DNA of 64,000 nt, taken from Photobacterium aphoticum. Lineage in GTDB: Bacteria; Pseudomonadota; Gammaproteobacteria; Enterobacterales; Vibrionaceae. Numbering within the stretch: the first letter of the stretch is position 1; each line of letters begins with the position of its first letter. The position numbers were made by a program, and so were the translations under genes. Positions 54,068 to 64,000 of this stretch are shown piece by piece. The stretch is from positions 80,156-144,155 of the forward strand of contig NZ_LDOV01000030.1 in NCBI RefSeq assembly GCF_001029435.1, in the 5' to 3' direction. A model generated the notes under the pieces. The model was not told the DNA's origin. It ran no database searches and saw nothing but the letters and a program-made list of their open reading frames with translations.

Positions 54068-54538
54068 ATGTTGAGGTTTATTCTAACAATCATCATTTTA
54101 AAAATTGGCACGAATATGATGATGGATCATACGCTGCCTGCAATGACTGAGAATATTGTAGAGGAGGCACCAAAGTTTTATGTGCTGGGTGAGAAAGCGG
54201 GTAAATATTCAAAGCTTTATTTAAAGGAAGCGATTGAAAATGATGCTGGTTATCAATTTAGATTGAATGTTGATAGCGTAGAGCTGAGTGTTGGTGATGT
54301 TCATAAGATTAATGTTTTAGAATCTGATGAGATAAGTCAATTAATAGAATTTAATTATATCAATACTTACAGTTCCACCTCTACGTATAAGGTGATCAAT
54401 AATAAAATTGAGCCTGTTAGTTACAGAATTAATAGTAACATGGGCACGGGTATTATCGTATTGTTTTTGATCATCCCCGCTTATGTCATCGCCGGATCGA
54501 TAGTGAGATATATCCGGCGACAATTTTGGCATGCATAA
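54068..54538 (+). CDS. Hypothetical protein with N- and C-terminal membrane segments
   Basis: 156 residues, AT-rich like the cassettes. A hydrophobic start (FILTIIILKIGTNMMM), a beta-rich middle of about 100 residues, and a C-terminal membrane segment (GTGIIVLFLIIPAYVIAGSI) with a basic tail. No family recognised. No attC is clear on either side, so it is uncertain whether it is the last cassette. Confidence 0.5.
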   Translation: MLRFILTIIILKIGTNMMMDHTLPAMTENIVEEAPKFYVLGEKAGKYSKLYLKEAIENDAGYQFRLNVDSVELSVGDVHKINVLESDEISQLIEFNYINTYSSTSTYKVINNKIEPVSYRINSNMGTGIIVLFLIIPAYVIAGSIVRYIRRQFWHA

Positions 54539-54744
54539 CCAGCCTCATGAGGAGTTTATACCAGAGATTCATCGATGAAGCGTATCTGCAGATTTTGCGC
54601 TTGCTACCTTAAATACACCTAACGACATTACTGGATGATATGCTGAGAATGAGTGATTTCTTGGCAAAAAGTAACGCAATAGGATTGACGCAAACGTTTG
54701 CTATCGGTAGATTACGCACACTTTTTATTGATAAGTATATCGTT

Positions 54745-55551
54745 ATGTTTATGCGCTTGATTGCTCTTGCCCCTGTTGTTGTGTCTTTTTCGGTTTTTGC
54801 TGCCCCGCAGCCTATCTTGGTGCAAGGTGCGATGGATATCGAAACCAGTACGCTTGTGGCTGCACTGAAAGAATCGAAGGAAACGACTGTTGGTTCGTGG
54901 ACGTTTTGGCAAGGTGAAATCGACGGTTACCCTGTTGTCGTTTCTCGCACGGAAGTGGGCTTAGCAAACGCGGCGGCTTCTACCACTATCGGTATTGAAC
55001 ACTTCAATCCTAAATACATTATCAACCAAGGCACGTCTGGCGGGCATGATCCAAAACTGTACCGTGGCGATATTGTCGTGGGTGAAGCCAGCTTCAATAT
55101 GGGCGCGTACAAAACTGCTTTTAAAGAGAAAGGCCAGGGTATCGACCCGACGCAATGGCAAAACTTCGACGTAACTATGCGCTTGCGTGAAAAGGGCGAA
55201 TTCGTTGAGTACCCACAATTTAAAGCGGATGAGAAACTGGTTAACATCGCTTACTCGCAGGCCGATGTCTACAAAAAGGGTAACGTTGTTAAAGGCTTGA
55301 TTGGTTCAGCCGACGAATGGAACCGAGAAGTGGACCGTATCAACTGGTTCCACAACACGATGGGCACCTCTGTTGAAGAAATGGAAACGTCAGCTGCCGC
55401 GTTGGTAGCACAAGCGTATAAAGTGCCTTTTGTGGGGATCCGCATTCTTTCTAATACCGACCAACACAAACAAGATTTTGACCCGCAGACTGCCGTTGAT
55501 TGTCAGCTGTATACCTTAGATGTGGTCAAGGCGTTGATAAAAAAGCAATAA
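54745..55551 (+). CDS. Periplasmic MTA/SAH nucleosidase-like phosphorylase-fold protein
   Basis: From the ATG at 54745 the protein has a signal peptide ([17 protein letters not shown]) and a 250-residue purine nucleoside phosphorylase/MTAN fold. [18 protein letters not shown] with the early Glu, then [18 protein letters not shown] and [10 protein letters not shown] (Asp) are the catalytic segments of 5'-methylthioadenosine/S-adenosylhomocysteine nucleosidases. Cytoplasmic Pfs lacks a signal peptide; this exported form may salvage or destroy nucleosides in the periplasm. The open frame extends to 54640 but only the leader-like start makes sense. Confidence 0.8.
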   Translation: MFMRLIALAPVVVSFSVFAAPQPILVQGAMDIETSTLVAALKESKETTVGSWTFWQGEIDGYPVVVSRTEVGLANAAASTTIGIEHFNPKYIINQGTSGGHDPKLYRGDIVVGEASFNMGAYKTAFKEKGQGIDPTQWQNFDVTMRLREKGEFVEYPQFKADEKLVNIAYSQADVYKKGNVVKGLIGSADEWNREVDRINWFHNTMGTSVEEMETSAAALVAQAYKVPFVGIRILSNTDQHKQDFDPQTAVDCQLYTLDVVKALIKKQ

Positions 55552-55710
55552 CGACGCAGTAATGACAGAAGATAAGGTCACTCCATAGTGTGTGCTTCAC
55601 GTGATATTTTCACTGTGCATTGTTTAGGTGTATAAGAAGCATATTGTGATGGGGTAGTCCCTTATCCCTGAGCGTGTGTTTGCATTTTTTATATTGGAGT
55701 ACGTATTCAC

Positions 55711-56217
55711 ATGAAAGTAGTTTGTGAAACAGAACGACTGGTTATTAGACAGTTTGATTTAAACGATACGGATTTTGTTATTCGGTTGCTTAATGAGGAG
55801 TCGTTCATTCGATATATTGCGGATAAAAAGGTTCGCACGCAAGAAGATGCAATCAATTACCTACAGCATGGTCCGATAGCCAGTTACGAAAAATATGGCT
55901 TTGGTCTTAATTTGGTTTATCTAAAATCCACGGGTACACCCATTGGGATGTGTGGTGTGTTAAAGCGGGATGAGCTGGAATACCCGGATTTAGGGTACGC
56001 CTTTTTGGCGGAGTTTGTTGGTAAAGGGTATGCGAGTGAAGCGGCTGAAAAGACACTAAACGTCACCATGGACACCTGTTCATTAAAGACGGTTTTTGCC
56101 GTCACGCTGCCGGATAACTTACGCTCCAATGCATTGCTAAAAAACGTCGGCTTTAGCTTTAAAGATACGATGGAACTCTATGGGGCGCTCAATAATCGCT
56201 ACGAGTTTCATAAGTAA
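55711..56217 (+). CDS. GNAT-family acetyltransferase, RimJ/RimL type
   Basis: 168 residues. ETERLVIRQFDLNDTDFV, then LGYAFLAEFVGKGYASEAAE (acetyl-CoA loop) and DNLRSNALLKNVGF are typical of the RimJ/RimL-like GNATs. ATG 55711 follows TTGGAGT. Probably acetylates a protein N-terminus or small amine. A terminator follows. Confidence 0.88.
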   Translation: MKVVCETERLVIRQFDLNDTDFVIRLLNEESFIRYIADKKVRTQEDAINYLQHGPIASYEKYGFGLNLVYLKSTGTPIGMCGVLKRDELEYPDLGYAFLAEFVGKGYASEAAEKTLNVTMDTCSLKTVFAVTLPDNLRSNALLKNVGFSFKDTMELYGALNNRYEFHK

Positions 56218-56251
56218 ACAAGGTAATTAGGTCAACAAGGTAAACAATGAA

Positions 56252-56285
56252 GAAAACCCGTCAGATGGCGGGTTTCTTTTTTTAT
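56252..56285 (+). terminator. Rho-independent terminator after the GNAT gene
   Basis: AAACCCG/CGGGTTT stem with an 8-base loop, then CTTTTTTTT. It overlaps the start of a longer false frame for the next gene. Confidence 0.85.
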
Positions 56286-56465
56286 CGAACCATGACTCCT
56301 TGGTGCTTGTTCACCCTCAATATTTTTCATCATCGCGAAAAGAAACACTCACGGTCACCTTGGGTAATGACTGATTACTATCTATGCGATCACGCAAGGC
56401 ATCCCGTTAAACAGAATGGGCTCGTCTGTGTGTCTGTCATCGTCACGTTGTCGTCAGGGATGTAT

Positions 56466-56816
56466 ATGATCGCGTTATTTGCCAAATGCTCACTGGGAGC
56501 GTTTGCGGTGTTACTCATCGCACTGTTATCGAAAACCAAGAACTTTTATATCGCCGGGTTGGTACCACTCTTCCCGACCTTTTCATTGATTGCGCATTTC
56601 ATCGTAGGGACGGAACGTGGGGTAGAAGCACTGCGTGCCACGGCCTTATTTGGTTTGTATTCACTCATTCCCTATGCGGGGTATTTGTTGGCGGTGTATC
56701 TGTTTAGCGCCCGCTATGGGGTATGGATGACGCTGTCTCTGGCAATGGCGGTATGGGTGGTATTGGCGGCAGGGTTATTGGTGAGTTGGTCTCGGCTGTC
56801 GCCCGCTCTTGGATGA
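56466..56816 (+). CDS. glpM: GlpM-family membrane protein
   Basis: The ATG at 56466 has AGGGA five bases upstream and gives 116 residues, near the usual GlpM length. LGAFAVLLIALLSKTKNFYIAG, LVPLFPTFSLIAHFIVG and ERGVEALRAT match GlpM closely. Four membrane segments. In Pseudomonas GlpM affects alginate production and in E. coli envelope properties. The frame extends upstream into the terminator but is not coding there. Confidence 0.88.
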   Translation: MIALFAKCSLGAFAVLLIALLSKTKNFYIAGLVPLFPTFSLIAHFIVGTERGVEALRATALFGLYSLIPYAGYLLAVYLFSARYGVWMTLSLAMAVWVVLAAGLLVSWSRLSPALG

Positions 56817-57096
56817 TGGTGTGTCAGTCTATACTACTATACGCCTCTCCATTTGTATGACTAATCAGTTTTATCTATCAATGTAATAGGAAGTAACGCG
56901 TTTTCTATCAATGAGACTCGGCGTATTGTTCACACCATAAAGACGAGGCCGTCACAACATTGGTTGCATTTTTGGCATATAAATGTTGCGAATTCATTTA
57001 TCAATAATCGTGAAACATCGGCTTCGACTAACCCAATCAAAAGAATAAGCGGAATATACCTTTATAGGTATTTCGCTAAATAAATCCCAAAAATAA

Positions 57097-59286
<2,190 letters not shown>

Positions 59287-59299
59287 TCATCCCCAAATG

Positions 59300-59335
59300 A
59301 AACCCCGCACTGGCCGCGCCATTGCGGGGTTTGTT
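59300..59335 (+). terminator. Rho-independent terminator after katG
   Basis: AAACCCCGCA/TGCGGGGTTT stem with a 13-base loop, then TTGTTG. The T run is imperfect. Confidence 0.8.
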
Positions 59336-59358
59336 GTATTCTGATGAAGGATTGCATT

Positions 59359-59490
59359 ATGAGTGTTGAGGAGCTCATAAGACTGTTGGTCGCTAATGGG
59401 TGGATTTTAATTAGCATCAATGGGCGATTTAAAGAATTTGAACATGCGACTACACACCAAACCCTGAAGATTGCGATGAAACCCATCTAA
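59359..59490 (+). CDS. Truncated orphan HicA-like protein
   Basis: A 43-codon gene with AAGGA eight bases before the ATG: MSVEELIRLLVANGWILISI, then GRFKEFEHAT and a TLKIAMKP end. The first helix and strand pattern (LIRLL..NGW) is that of HicA mRNA interferases, but the catalytic GSHH segment is GRFKE here, and the last helix is absent. No hicB is adjacent. It is either a remnant or a small RNA-binding protein. Confidence 0.6.
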   Translation: MSVEELIRLLVANGWILISINGRFKEFEHATTHQTLKIAMKPI

Positions 59491-59599
59491 ATTCATCGCA
59501 ATCTTCGGTAATTATTGTTCGATTTGTTGCAAAGTGGGTCGATGTGTGGGTTATGTGCGCAGTCGGTAGCGTAAACAAAGAAAAAGACTTTACGTTCTG

Positions 59600-59725
59600 A
59601 GCTGTAACCCGTATTATTCGCCGCATGGAGAGATGGCTGAGTGGTTGAAAGCACCGGTCTTGAAAACCGGCATACGTTAATAGCGTATCTAGGGTTCAAA
59701 TCCCTATCTCTCCGCCACATTTAAG
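59600..59725 (+). repeat. Direct repeat, right copy (tRNA-Ser unit)
   Basis: Identical over 126 bases to 39787-39912, in the same orientation, including sequence on both sides of the tRNA. Confidence 0.95.
59627..59717 (+). tRNA. tRNA-Ser (anticodon TGA), second copy
   Basis: Identical to the gene at 39814-39904, with loop CTTGAAA and encoded CCA. Confidence 0.97.
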
Positions 59726-59751
59726 CCCTCGTCGAAAGACGAGGGCTTTTT
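59723..59751 (+). terminator. Rho-independent terminator after the second tRNA-Ser
   Basis: AAGCCCTCGTC/GACGAGGGCTT stem with GAAA loop and T run, similar in form to the terminator at 40102-40131. Confidence 0.9.
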
Positions 59752-59850
59752 CGTATGCATTACGTTTTATCTTTGGAAACCGGGATTTGAAAATCCCTCG
59801 TCGCCTGCGACTCCAGTTGGATGCACGCCCAGCACTCCGCCACACACAAA
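59752..59850 (+). repeat. tRNA-like remnant, related to 40205-40322
   Basis: Contains the anticodon-arm-like GGGATTTGAAAATCCC, then CTCGTCGCCTGCGA and a 3' end CAGCACTCCGCCA. The 5' half of a tRNA is missing. It matches the stretch after the first tRNA with scattered changes. Confidence 0.6.
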
Positions 59851-59899
59851 AAAGCCGCATCAATCAGCGGCTTTGTATTCCCCAATCTTCCTAAGCGGT

Positions 59900-60697
59900 C
59901 TATTCACCGCAAAAGCGTTTTAACTTTTCGCTAGGGCAGGGATTGTCGATGCCAAAATGCATTTTCAGTATGTGGTTATACTGAGTTTCATCCTGAATGA
60001 GCTTTTCAGTGGTGGTGCCAGCATCGGTGATCTTCAATCGGTCATTGAATAGAGTAACGTTCCCCTGCGCGGTTCTTGCGATGGCAATAAGGTTGTTCGT
60101 AAACAGGGAGTGCGGACTGGTTGACGCATAGTGATTGCCGTATTCCAGATCCCCTTGGCATACCTCGTTCATGTCTAAACTGTACAGATTTTGCCACTCT
60201 TCATTTTCCATGCATTGCAGCATGAAACCAAACTGCGCATCGTGAACAAAGCGGAATGTTTGCGTATCCGTGTTCAATACTTGATTGAGTTTCAGTGGCA
60301 GCGGGGTTCGGGGCGTACTGGCGCCAAAGCCTGCATCCACGAGCCATTGCTGGTTATCAAGGGTAACAATATTCACCAGATGTCCGCGTCCGGTTGGTGT
60401 GCCAGAGACATGCACTCGCCCTAGTGTTTTGACCACATCAAATTGCACCGCTTTCAATACTCGATGCAGCAAGCCATTTAACTCAAAACAATAGCCACCA
60501 CGATGGTTGTTAACCAGCTTTTCAAAAATGGCATCTTCATCGAGTGTCACAGCTTGGCCATTCACGATATCCAGGTTTTCAAAAGGAATCGTGCGATGTT
60601 GTTGCTGATGTAACGCGAACAGTGTGTTGAGGTCAACGGTGATATCGCTCTCAAACTGAATTTTCTGTAAATAGGCTGATAGCAGTGCATGATTCAT
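59900..60697 (-). CDS. nat: Arylamine N-acetyltransferase
   Basis: 265 residues. The catalytic triad is visible: HRGGYCFELNGLL (Cys near residue 70), GRGHLVNIV (His) and LVDAGFG (Asp). RTIPFENLDIV is a further family motif. It transfers acetyl from acetyl-CoA to arylamines and hydrazines. Its start overlaps the stop of the flavin reductase gene by four bases, so both are one operon, likely under SoxR. Confidence 0.95.
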   Translation of the reverse strand: MNHALLSAYLQKIQFESDITVDLNTLFALHQQQHRTIPFENLDIVNGQAVTLDEDAIFEKLVNNHRGGYCFELNGLLHRVLKAVQFDVVKTLGRVHVSGTPTGRGHLVNIVTLDNQQWLVDAGFGASTPRTPLPLKLNQVLNTDTQTFRFVHDAQFGFMLQCMENEEWQNLYSLDMNEVCQGDLEYGNHYASTSPHSLFTNNLIAIARTAQGNVTLFNDRLKITDAGTTTEKLIQDETQYNHILKMHFGIDNPCPSEKLKRFCGE

Positions 60698-61242
60698 TGT
60701 GAAGTCCTCATTGCTGACTCACCCAGCGTATTAAAGGCATGCGTCAATGCTTGGTTAAAGGCGGAATGTGTGACAGCGCCCTTGTCGATATCAAAATGCT
60801 CATAGAAGTTTTCTAATGAAATCGCCCCGATCACATCTGCGGCAATATAAGGCGCTGAAGCGATTGCAGCGGCTAATACACTCTGCGCGCCGCCAGGTCC
60901 AGGAGAGGTCGCCAGCATCAAAACCGGTTTGTTTTGAAAGAGCTTCATATCAATGCGTGATGCCCAGTCAAAGATATTTTTATAAGCCGCCGTATAAGTA
61001 CCGTTGTATTCGGCAAATGACACAATGATTAAATCCGCTTCCGAAATGTTATTGAAAAAGTGGTGTGCGAGTGCATGAATGCCGTGCTCTTCTTCTCTCT
61101 CTTCGCTGTATATAGGCATCTCATAATCATTCAGGTCGATCAAATTAATTTCCGCATTTTCAATCTGTTGCGCAGCATAAAACGCGAGCATTTTATTAAT
61201 CGAACGCTTACTGTTGGTGGCACCAAAGGCTAAAATTTTCAT
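60694..61242 (-). CDS. NADPH-dependent FMN reductase family protein
   Basis: 182 residues of flavodoxin-like fold. FGATNSKRSINKMLAFY is the FMN phosphate loop, and VSFAEYNGTYTAAYKNIFDW and LATSPGPGGAQS are typical of NAD(P)H:FMN/azo or quinone reductases. It may reduce quinones or nitro compounds. It is upstream of nat and about 95 bases downstream of a SoxR-like box. Confidence 0.88.
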   Translation of the reverse strand: MKILAFGATNSKRSINKMLAFYAAQQIENAEINLIDLNDYEMPIYSEEREEEHGIHALAHHFFNNISEADLIIVSFAEYNGTYTAAYKNIFDWASRIDMKLFQNKPVLMLATSPGPGGAQSVLAAAIASAPYIAADVIGAISLENFYEHFDIDKGAVTHSAFNQALTHAFNTLGESAMRTSQ

Positions 61243-61336
61243 GCATTAACTCTTAACGATAAAGTATGAACGGAAGATAAATGGCAGGATTTTTTCAGTC
61301 CTGAACCGCTCTCCTTGTTTGAGGCGCCATTGTGAA

Positions 61337-61356
61337 ACTTCAAGTTAACTTTAAGT
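61337..61356. promoter_or_regulatory. SoxR-like operator before the flavin reductase/nat operon
   Basis: ACTTCAAG-TTAA-CTTTAAGT, an almost perfect 20-base palindrome with the form of the soxbox CCTCAAG...CTTGAGG. It lies 95 bases upstream of the reductase ATG and just after the soxR stop region. Confidence 0.7.
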
Positions 61357-61386
61357 CAAGCGTTAAGGTGCAAATACGCCGTGTTT

Positions 61387-61851
61387 TTATTCGGCGTTGT
61401 CACCAAAGCCTTCTATGAGGAATCTTGGGCCTTCACCGTGGGCGGCAATTTCATCATTGGGATTGAAAATACGACAGCTTTTTAGGGATAGGCAACCGCA
61501 ACCAATACATGTGTCTAAGTTGTCTCTGAGCCTCTGCATCTCATTGATTTTTTGATCCAGGGTGGCGGCCCATTGCTTGGACAGTCGCTCCCAATCTTTC
61601 TTATTAGGCTGTCTGTTATCGGGCAGGGTTGCCAGTGCATCCTTAATTTCTTCAAGAGAGATACCGATTTTTTGCGCGGCGCGGATCACTGAAATCGTTC
61701 TGAGCGTGGCGGCGTGATAACGTCGTTGATTACCATGGGTGCGTATTGACGCGATTAATCCTTTTGACTCATAAAATCGCAGCGTTGATGTGGCTACATC
61801 GCATCGTTTTGCGGCTTCTCCGATGGTGAAAAAACGCTTTTTCTTTTCCAT
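61387..61851 (-). CDS. soxR: Redox-sensitive transcriptional activator SoxR
   Basis: 154 residues of the MerR family: FTIGEAAKRCDVATSTLRFYE HTH region, GNQRRYH wing, a dimer helix, and the [2Fe-2S] cluster motif CIGCGCLSLKSC at about residues 115-126. Oxidation of the cluster by redox-cycling compounds activates it. No soxS is present, as in most non-enteric bacteria, so it probably controls nearby genes directly. A SoxR-like box stands 27 bases before its ATG. Confidence 0.97.
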   Translation of the reverse strand: MEKKKRFFTIGEAAKRCDVATSTLRFYESKGLIASIRTHGNQRRYHAATLRTISVIRAAQKIGISLEEIKDALATLPDNRQPNKKDWERLSKQWAATLDQKINEMQRLRDNLDTCIGCGCLSLKSCRIFNPNDEIAAHGEGPRFLIEGFGDNAE

Positions 61852-61877
61852 TTTCTGTCCTAACTCATCGATAACTT

Positions 61878-61897
61878 ATTTAAAGTTTACTTTAAGT
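61878..61897. promoter_or_regulatory. SoxR-like operator before soxR
   Basis: ATTTAAAG-TTTA-CTTTAAGT, matching the box at 61337-61356 in spacing and in most half-site positions. It suggests autoregulation. Confidence 0.6.
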
Positions 61898-62091
61898 TTA
61901 GATGCCGTGCGATGTTGGATGTATCACCATTGTCCATGATTCTTTACAGATATAATAGATAGTTATTTCCTATCAGGCTGATAGGATCAAACAGTTATAC
62001 GTAATAGGGTGGGTGCGATAAAGTGTTCCTCAGCAAGACCGAACCTTCTTGATAGATTCGGCTTATGAACAGAACATCATAGGACAGCATC

Positions 62092-62559
62092 ATGAAAAAC
62101 TTAATTGGTCTAGAACAGCAACCAACTAACGAATTAGTAGAAGAACTTAATGCACTGCTAGCAGACTACCAAGTGCTGTACATGAACACACGCGGCTACC
62201 ACTGGAATATTCAAGGTAAGCAATTCTTCGAACTACACGTGAAATTTGAAGAAATGTACACAGACTTGCAGCTTAAAGTTGATGAGCTGGCAGAGCGTAT
62301 CCTAACCCTGGGTGCACGTCCAAATCACACCTTCAGCCAGTACTTGGCACTGAGTGAAATTCACGAGCATAAAGACGCGAGCCGTGCAGAAGACTGCGTG
62401 AAAGGCCTGTTGGATGCCTTCCAGTTGTTGATCACTAAACAACGTGGCATTGCAGAAAAAGCGGCCGAGATTGGTGATGAAGGTACGGTAGCACTCATGA
62501 GCGATTACATTCGTGAGCAAGAAAAAACTACATGGATGCTTAACGCGTACTTGCAGTAA
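62092..62559 (+). CDS. dps: Dps ferritin-like DNA-protection protein
   Basis: 155 residues of the Dps fold. NTRGYHWNIQGKQFFELHVKFEEMY contains the His, Asp/Glu ferroxidase ligands shared between subunits (helix A-B). LAERILTLGARP is also typical. Dodecamers take up Fe(II) using peroxide and protect DNA. It starts with a good distance after a promoter region of 240 bases; OxyR or stationary-phase control is likely from family knowledge. Confidence 0.95.
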   Translation: MKNLIGLEQQPTNELVEELNALLADYQVLYMNTRGYHWNIQGKQFFELHVKFEEMYTDLQLKVDELAERILTLGARPNHTFSQYLALSEIHEHKDASRAEDCVKGLLDAFQLLITKQRGIAEKAAEIGDEGTVALMSDYIREQEKTTWMLNAYLQ

Positions 62560-62615
62560 TCACATCTAGCACAAAAATACGGGAAATAAACGTAAGCGCA
62601 ATACGTTTAAACAGG

Positions 62616-62643
62616 AAGGCCGGCAGCAATGCTGGCCTTTTTG
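62616..62643 (+). terminator. Rho-independent terminator after dps
   Basis: AAGGCCGGCA/TGCTGGCCTT with loop GCAA and a T run. The remaining bases to 62847 show only a short GGGCGGTAGCGT sequence also seen at 40487. Confidence 0.85.
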
Positions 62644-62847
62644 TTTGCGTGTCATTATTGATGAGATACATATCCAGTTTCATCTTTCTGTAAGCCATAT
62701 CTCACCTAACATACTGACGAGTAAAGGTTCCTTTTCGATAGATACCAAATCCGGCATAGTGAACCGTGGGGGCTGATGAGCGGCTTTTGCAAGGGCGGTA
62801 GCGTATCAGTTTTTGCTGTAGTGAGTTTGGAATGCATGGGGGAAGCG

Positions 62848-63459
62848 ATGAGAATCATGGCGACGATGATAATGCTGATGGTGTTGTTATCAGGATGCTC
62901 GACAACAGAAAAAGTTTGGGAACAGCCTCATTATTATGAGTCGGTATCCGCATTCACCGTCAATGAAAATAACAACCTCTTTATCGCTACCGGCAAAGAG
63001 CACGCTTATGTGTTTGAAATCAGCAAAGCCTTTAAACAAGCGTTGATCGTCAGTCGAGAGATAACCTTTACCCCGTCACTCAGTGACTTTACCTTGCGTG
63101 AATCAGGTGAGATCACGGGAGATATCACGCTGACGATTGCATCTGGCGCCCTTTCTGAACAAATCAAGAACGAGTTAGTGCGTTTAGGCTTCTCGCAAGA
63201 TGACAACATGACACTTCACTATACGTTGAATGGCAATCGGTATCAGTTGGAAGAGACGGGTGACACCATACAATTAGCCAATCACTATCCCGTGAAGGTG
63301 ATTCAAGCATCCAGTACGGTCTCCAACGTGGGGAAAGTCCTCATTACGCCAGGCGCTGTTGTGGTGGATTCTGCGTTAATGGTAACAACAGGCATCCCGA
63401 CCGCCATCATCTACGGGGTGCTGGGGGCGTATATGTATGCTGACTACCCGACAGAATAA
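62848..63459 (+). CDS. Lipoprotein of unknown function
   Basis: The ATG at 62848 follows GGGGGAAG and gives 203 residues with a lipoprotein signal (MIMLMVLLSGC, Cys near residue 17). The rest is beta-rich; the C-terminal 40 residues contain a hydrophobic segment (VDSALMVTTGIPTAIIYGVLG). The family is not recognised. It resembles unnamed outer-membrane lipoproteins of vibrios. Confidence 0.7.
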   Translation: MRIMATMIMLMVLLSGCSTTEKVWEQPHYYESVSAFTVNENNNLFIATGKEHAYVFEISKAFKQALIVSREITFTPSLSDFTLRESGEITGDITLTIASGALSEQIKNELVRLGFSQDDNMTLHYTLNGNRYQLEETGDTIQLANHYPVKVIQASSTVSNVGKVLITPGAVVVDSALMVTTGIPTAIIYGVLGAYMYADYPTE

Positions 63460-63514
63460 GTGGGTGGATATGATAGACAAATGGAATAACGGATTATTGT
63501 GTAAAGGGAGTTAA

Positions 63515-64000
63515 ATGAAACATAAATCGGTTTATTTAATGTTAGCTGTCATTATCTCAACGATGGGGACGTTTATCGTAATCAATGCACTGTCTAACTT
63601 TACTGGATTTATGGTGTATTTGGGTTTTACGCCAGATGGTAGTGGAACCCTCATTAGTTGGATATTAGCCTTTATTGTCACAGTGCTTTATTGCTATAGC
63701 GCAGCAAAAAATTCTGATGTTAAACGTTATATGTTTAAGTTGGATGTTTTGAAGTGTATTTCGATTGTGGCTGCAGTATGTGCGGGTATTGTCGAGGAGG
63801 TTGTATTCAGAAAATGGGTAATGGATTATCTGGATTCTGAAGGATTTTCGATTTTCATTCAAATTTTCGCATCGGGTGTGGCTTTTAGTGTTGTCCATGT
63901 TATATGGGGAATAAAGAGTATCAAAGCTGGGGTTAATGCTGCAATATCGACGTTTTTATTAGGATTAGCTCTCGGTGCTATTCAGGGCGAGAGCATGAAT
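63515..64000 (+). CDS. CPBP-family intramembrane protease (5' part)
   Basis: 162 codons to the window edge, with AAAGGGAG before the ATG. Three or more membrane segments; GIVEEVVFRKW near residue 98 is the first CPBP/Abi motif (EExxxR) and ASGVAFSVVHVIWG the second with His. These relate to CAAX prenyl proteases and bacteriocin self-immunity proteins. The C-terminal motifs are beyond the window. Confidence 0.85.
   Translation, partial: MKHKSVYLMLAVIISTMGTFIVINALSNFTGFMVYLGFTPDGSGTLISWILAFIVTVLYCYSAAKNSDVKRYMFKLDVLKCISIVAAVCAGIVEEVVFRKWVMDYLDSEGFSIFIQIFASGVAFSVVHVIWGIKSIKAGVNAAISTFLLGLALGAIQGESMN

Noticed and set aside
56247..56465. N-terminal extension of the GlpM frame
   Set aside because: It runs through a rho-independent terminator, and the GlpM-like part starts at an ATG with its own ribosome site.
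62775..62805. GGGCGGTAGCGT-containing sequence shared with 40467-40497
   Set aside because: About 22 of 29 positions match, with no further shared flank; too short to call a mobile or regulatory repeat.

Overview
The window reads as chromosomal DNA of a marine gammaproteobacterium of the Vibrionaceae, most likely Photobacterium or a close relative. The grounds are a chromosomal integron with about 120-base attC sites, close homologues of enterobacterial and vibrio KdgR, KduD, GlpM and DgkA, a V. cholerae-like mannose PTS/manA neighbourhood, and a structured leader before manA that resembles the manA RNA motif reported from Photobacterium.

Bases 1-16.6 kb are a catabolic locus for a sulfated, uronic-acid-containing polysaccharide. 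It holds the end of a GH105-type unsaturated uronyl hydrolase, a secreted CBM9-like protein, an anaerobic-type sulfatase-maturating radical-SAM enzyme, two formylglycine sulfatases (one Sec-type, one Tat-type), a KdgM-family porin, a DUF2264/GH154 protein, and the cytoplasmic route for unsaturated uronate: an RpiB-fold isomerase like streptococcal DhuI, then KduD, KDG kinase and KDPG aldolase. A GatY/KbaY-type aldolase, a DJ-1 family protein and the KdgR repressor complete it. Several intergenic regions carry a GAAAY-N3-RTTTC-like motif that may be the KdgR operator. The polymer (ulvan, glycosaminoglycan or another) cannot be decided from this window.

Bases 16.6-33.5 kb are ordinary envelope and housekeeping genes: an EptA-type lipid A phosphoethanolamine transferase with DgkA, a zinc-ribbon protein, an ACP/fatty-acyl-AMP ligase/PlsC fusion, an ABC exporter, an SMP-30 protein, a LysE exporter, a giant AsmA protein, the FetAB exporter and a YeeN-type YebC protein. 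Bases 33.7-39.7 kb are a fructose-family/mannose PTS island: IIB, a reversed degenerate-HPr/EIIA fusion, an AraC regulator, IIABC behind a CRP site, and manA behind the candidate manA RNA.

Two identical tRNA-Ser(UGA) genes inside a 126-base perfect direct repeat stand 19.8 kb apart (39.8 and 59.6 kb). Between them lie an integron integrase with a LexA box, about a dozen promoter-poor AT-rich cassettes all reading away from the integrase (40.5 to about 54 kb), and then a periplasmic nucleosidase, a GNAT, glpM, katG and a truncated orphan HicA. Many attC sites are interrupted by decayed IS110/IS1111-type ends next to the attC R' core, by remnants of an IS3-family element, and by one intact IS30-family element.

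Bases 59.9-64 kb hold an arylamine N-acetyltransferase/flavin reductase operon and soxR, each preceded by a SoxR-like box, then dps, a lipoprotein, and the start of a CPBP intramembrane protease that runs off the end.
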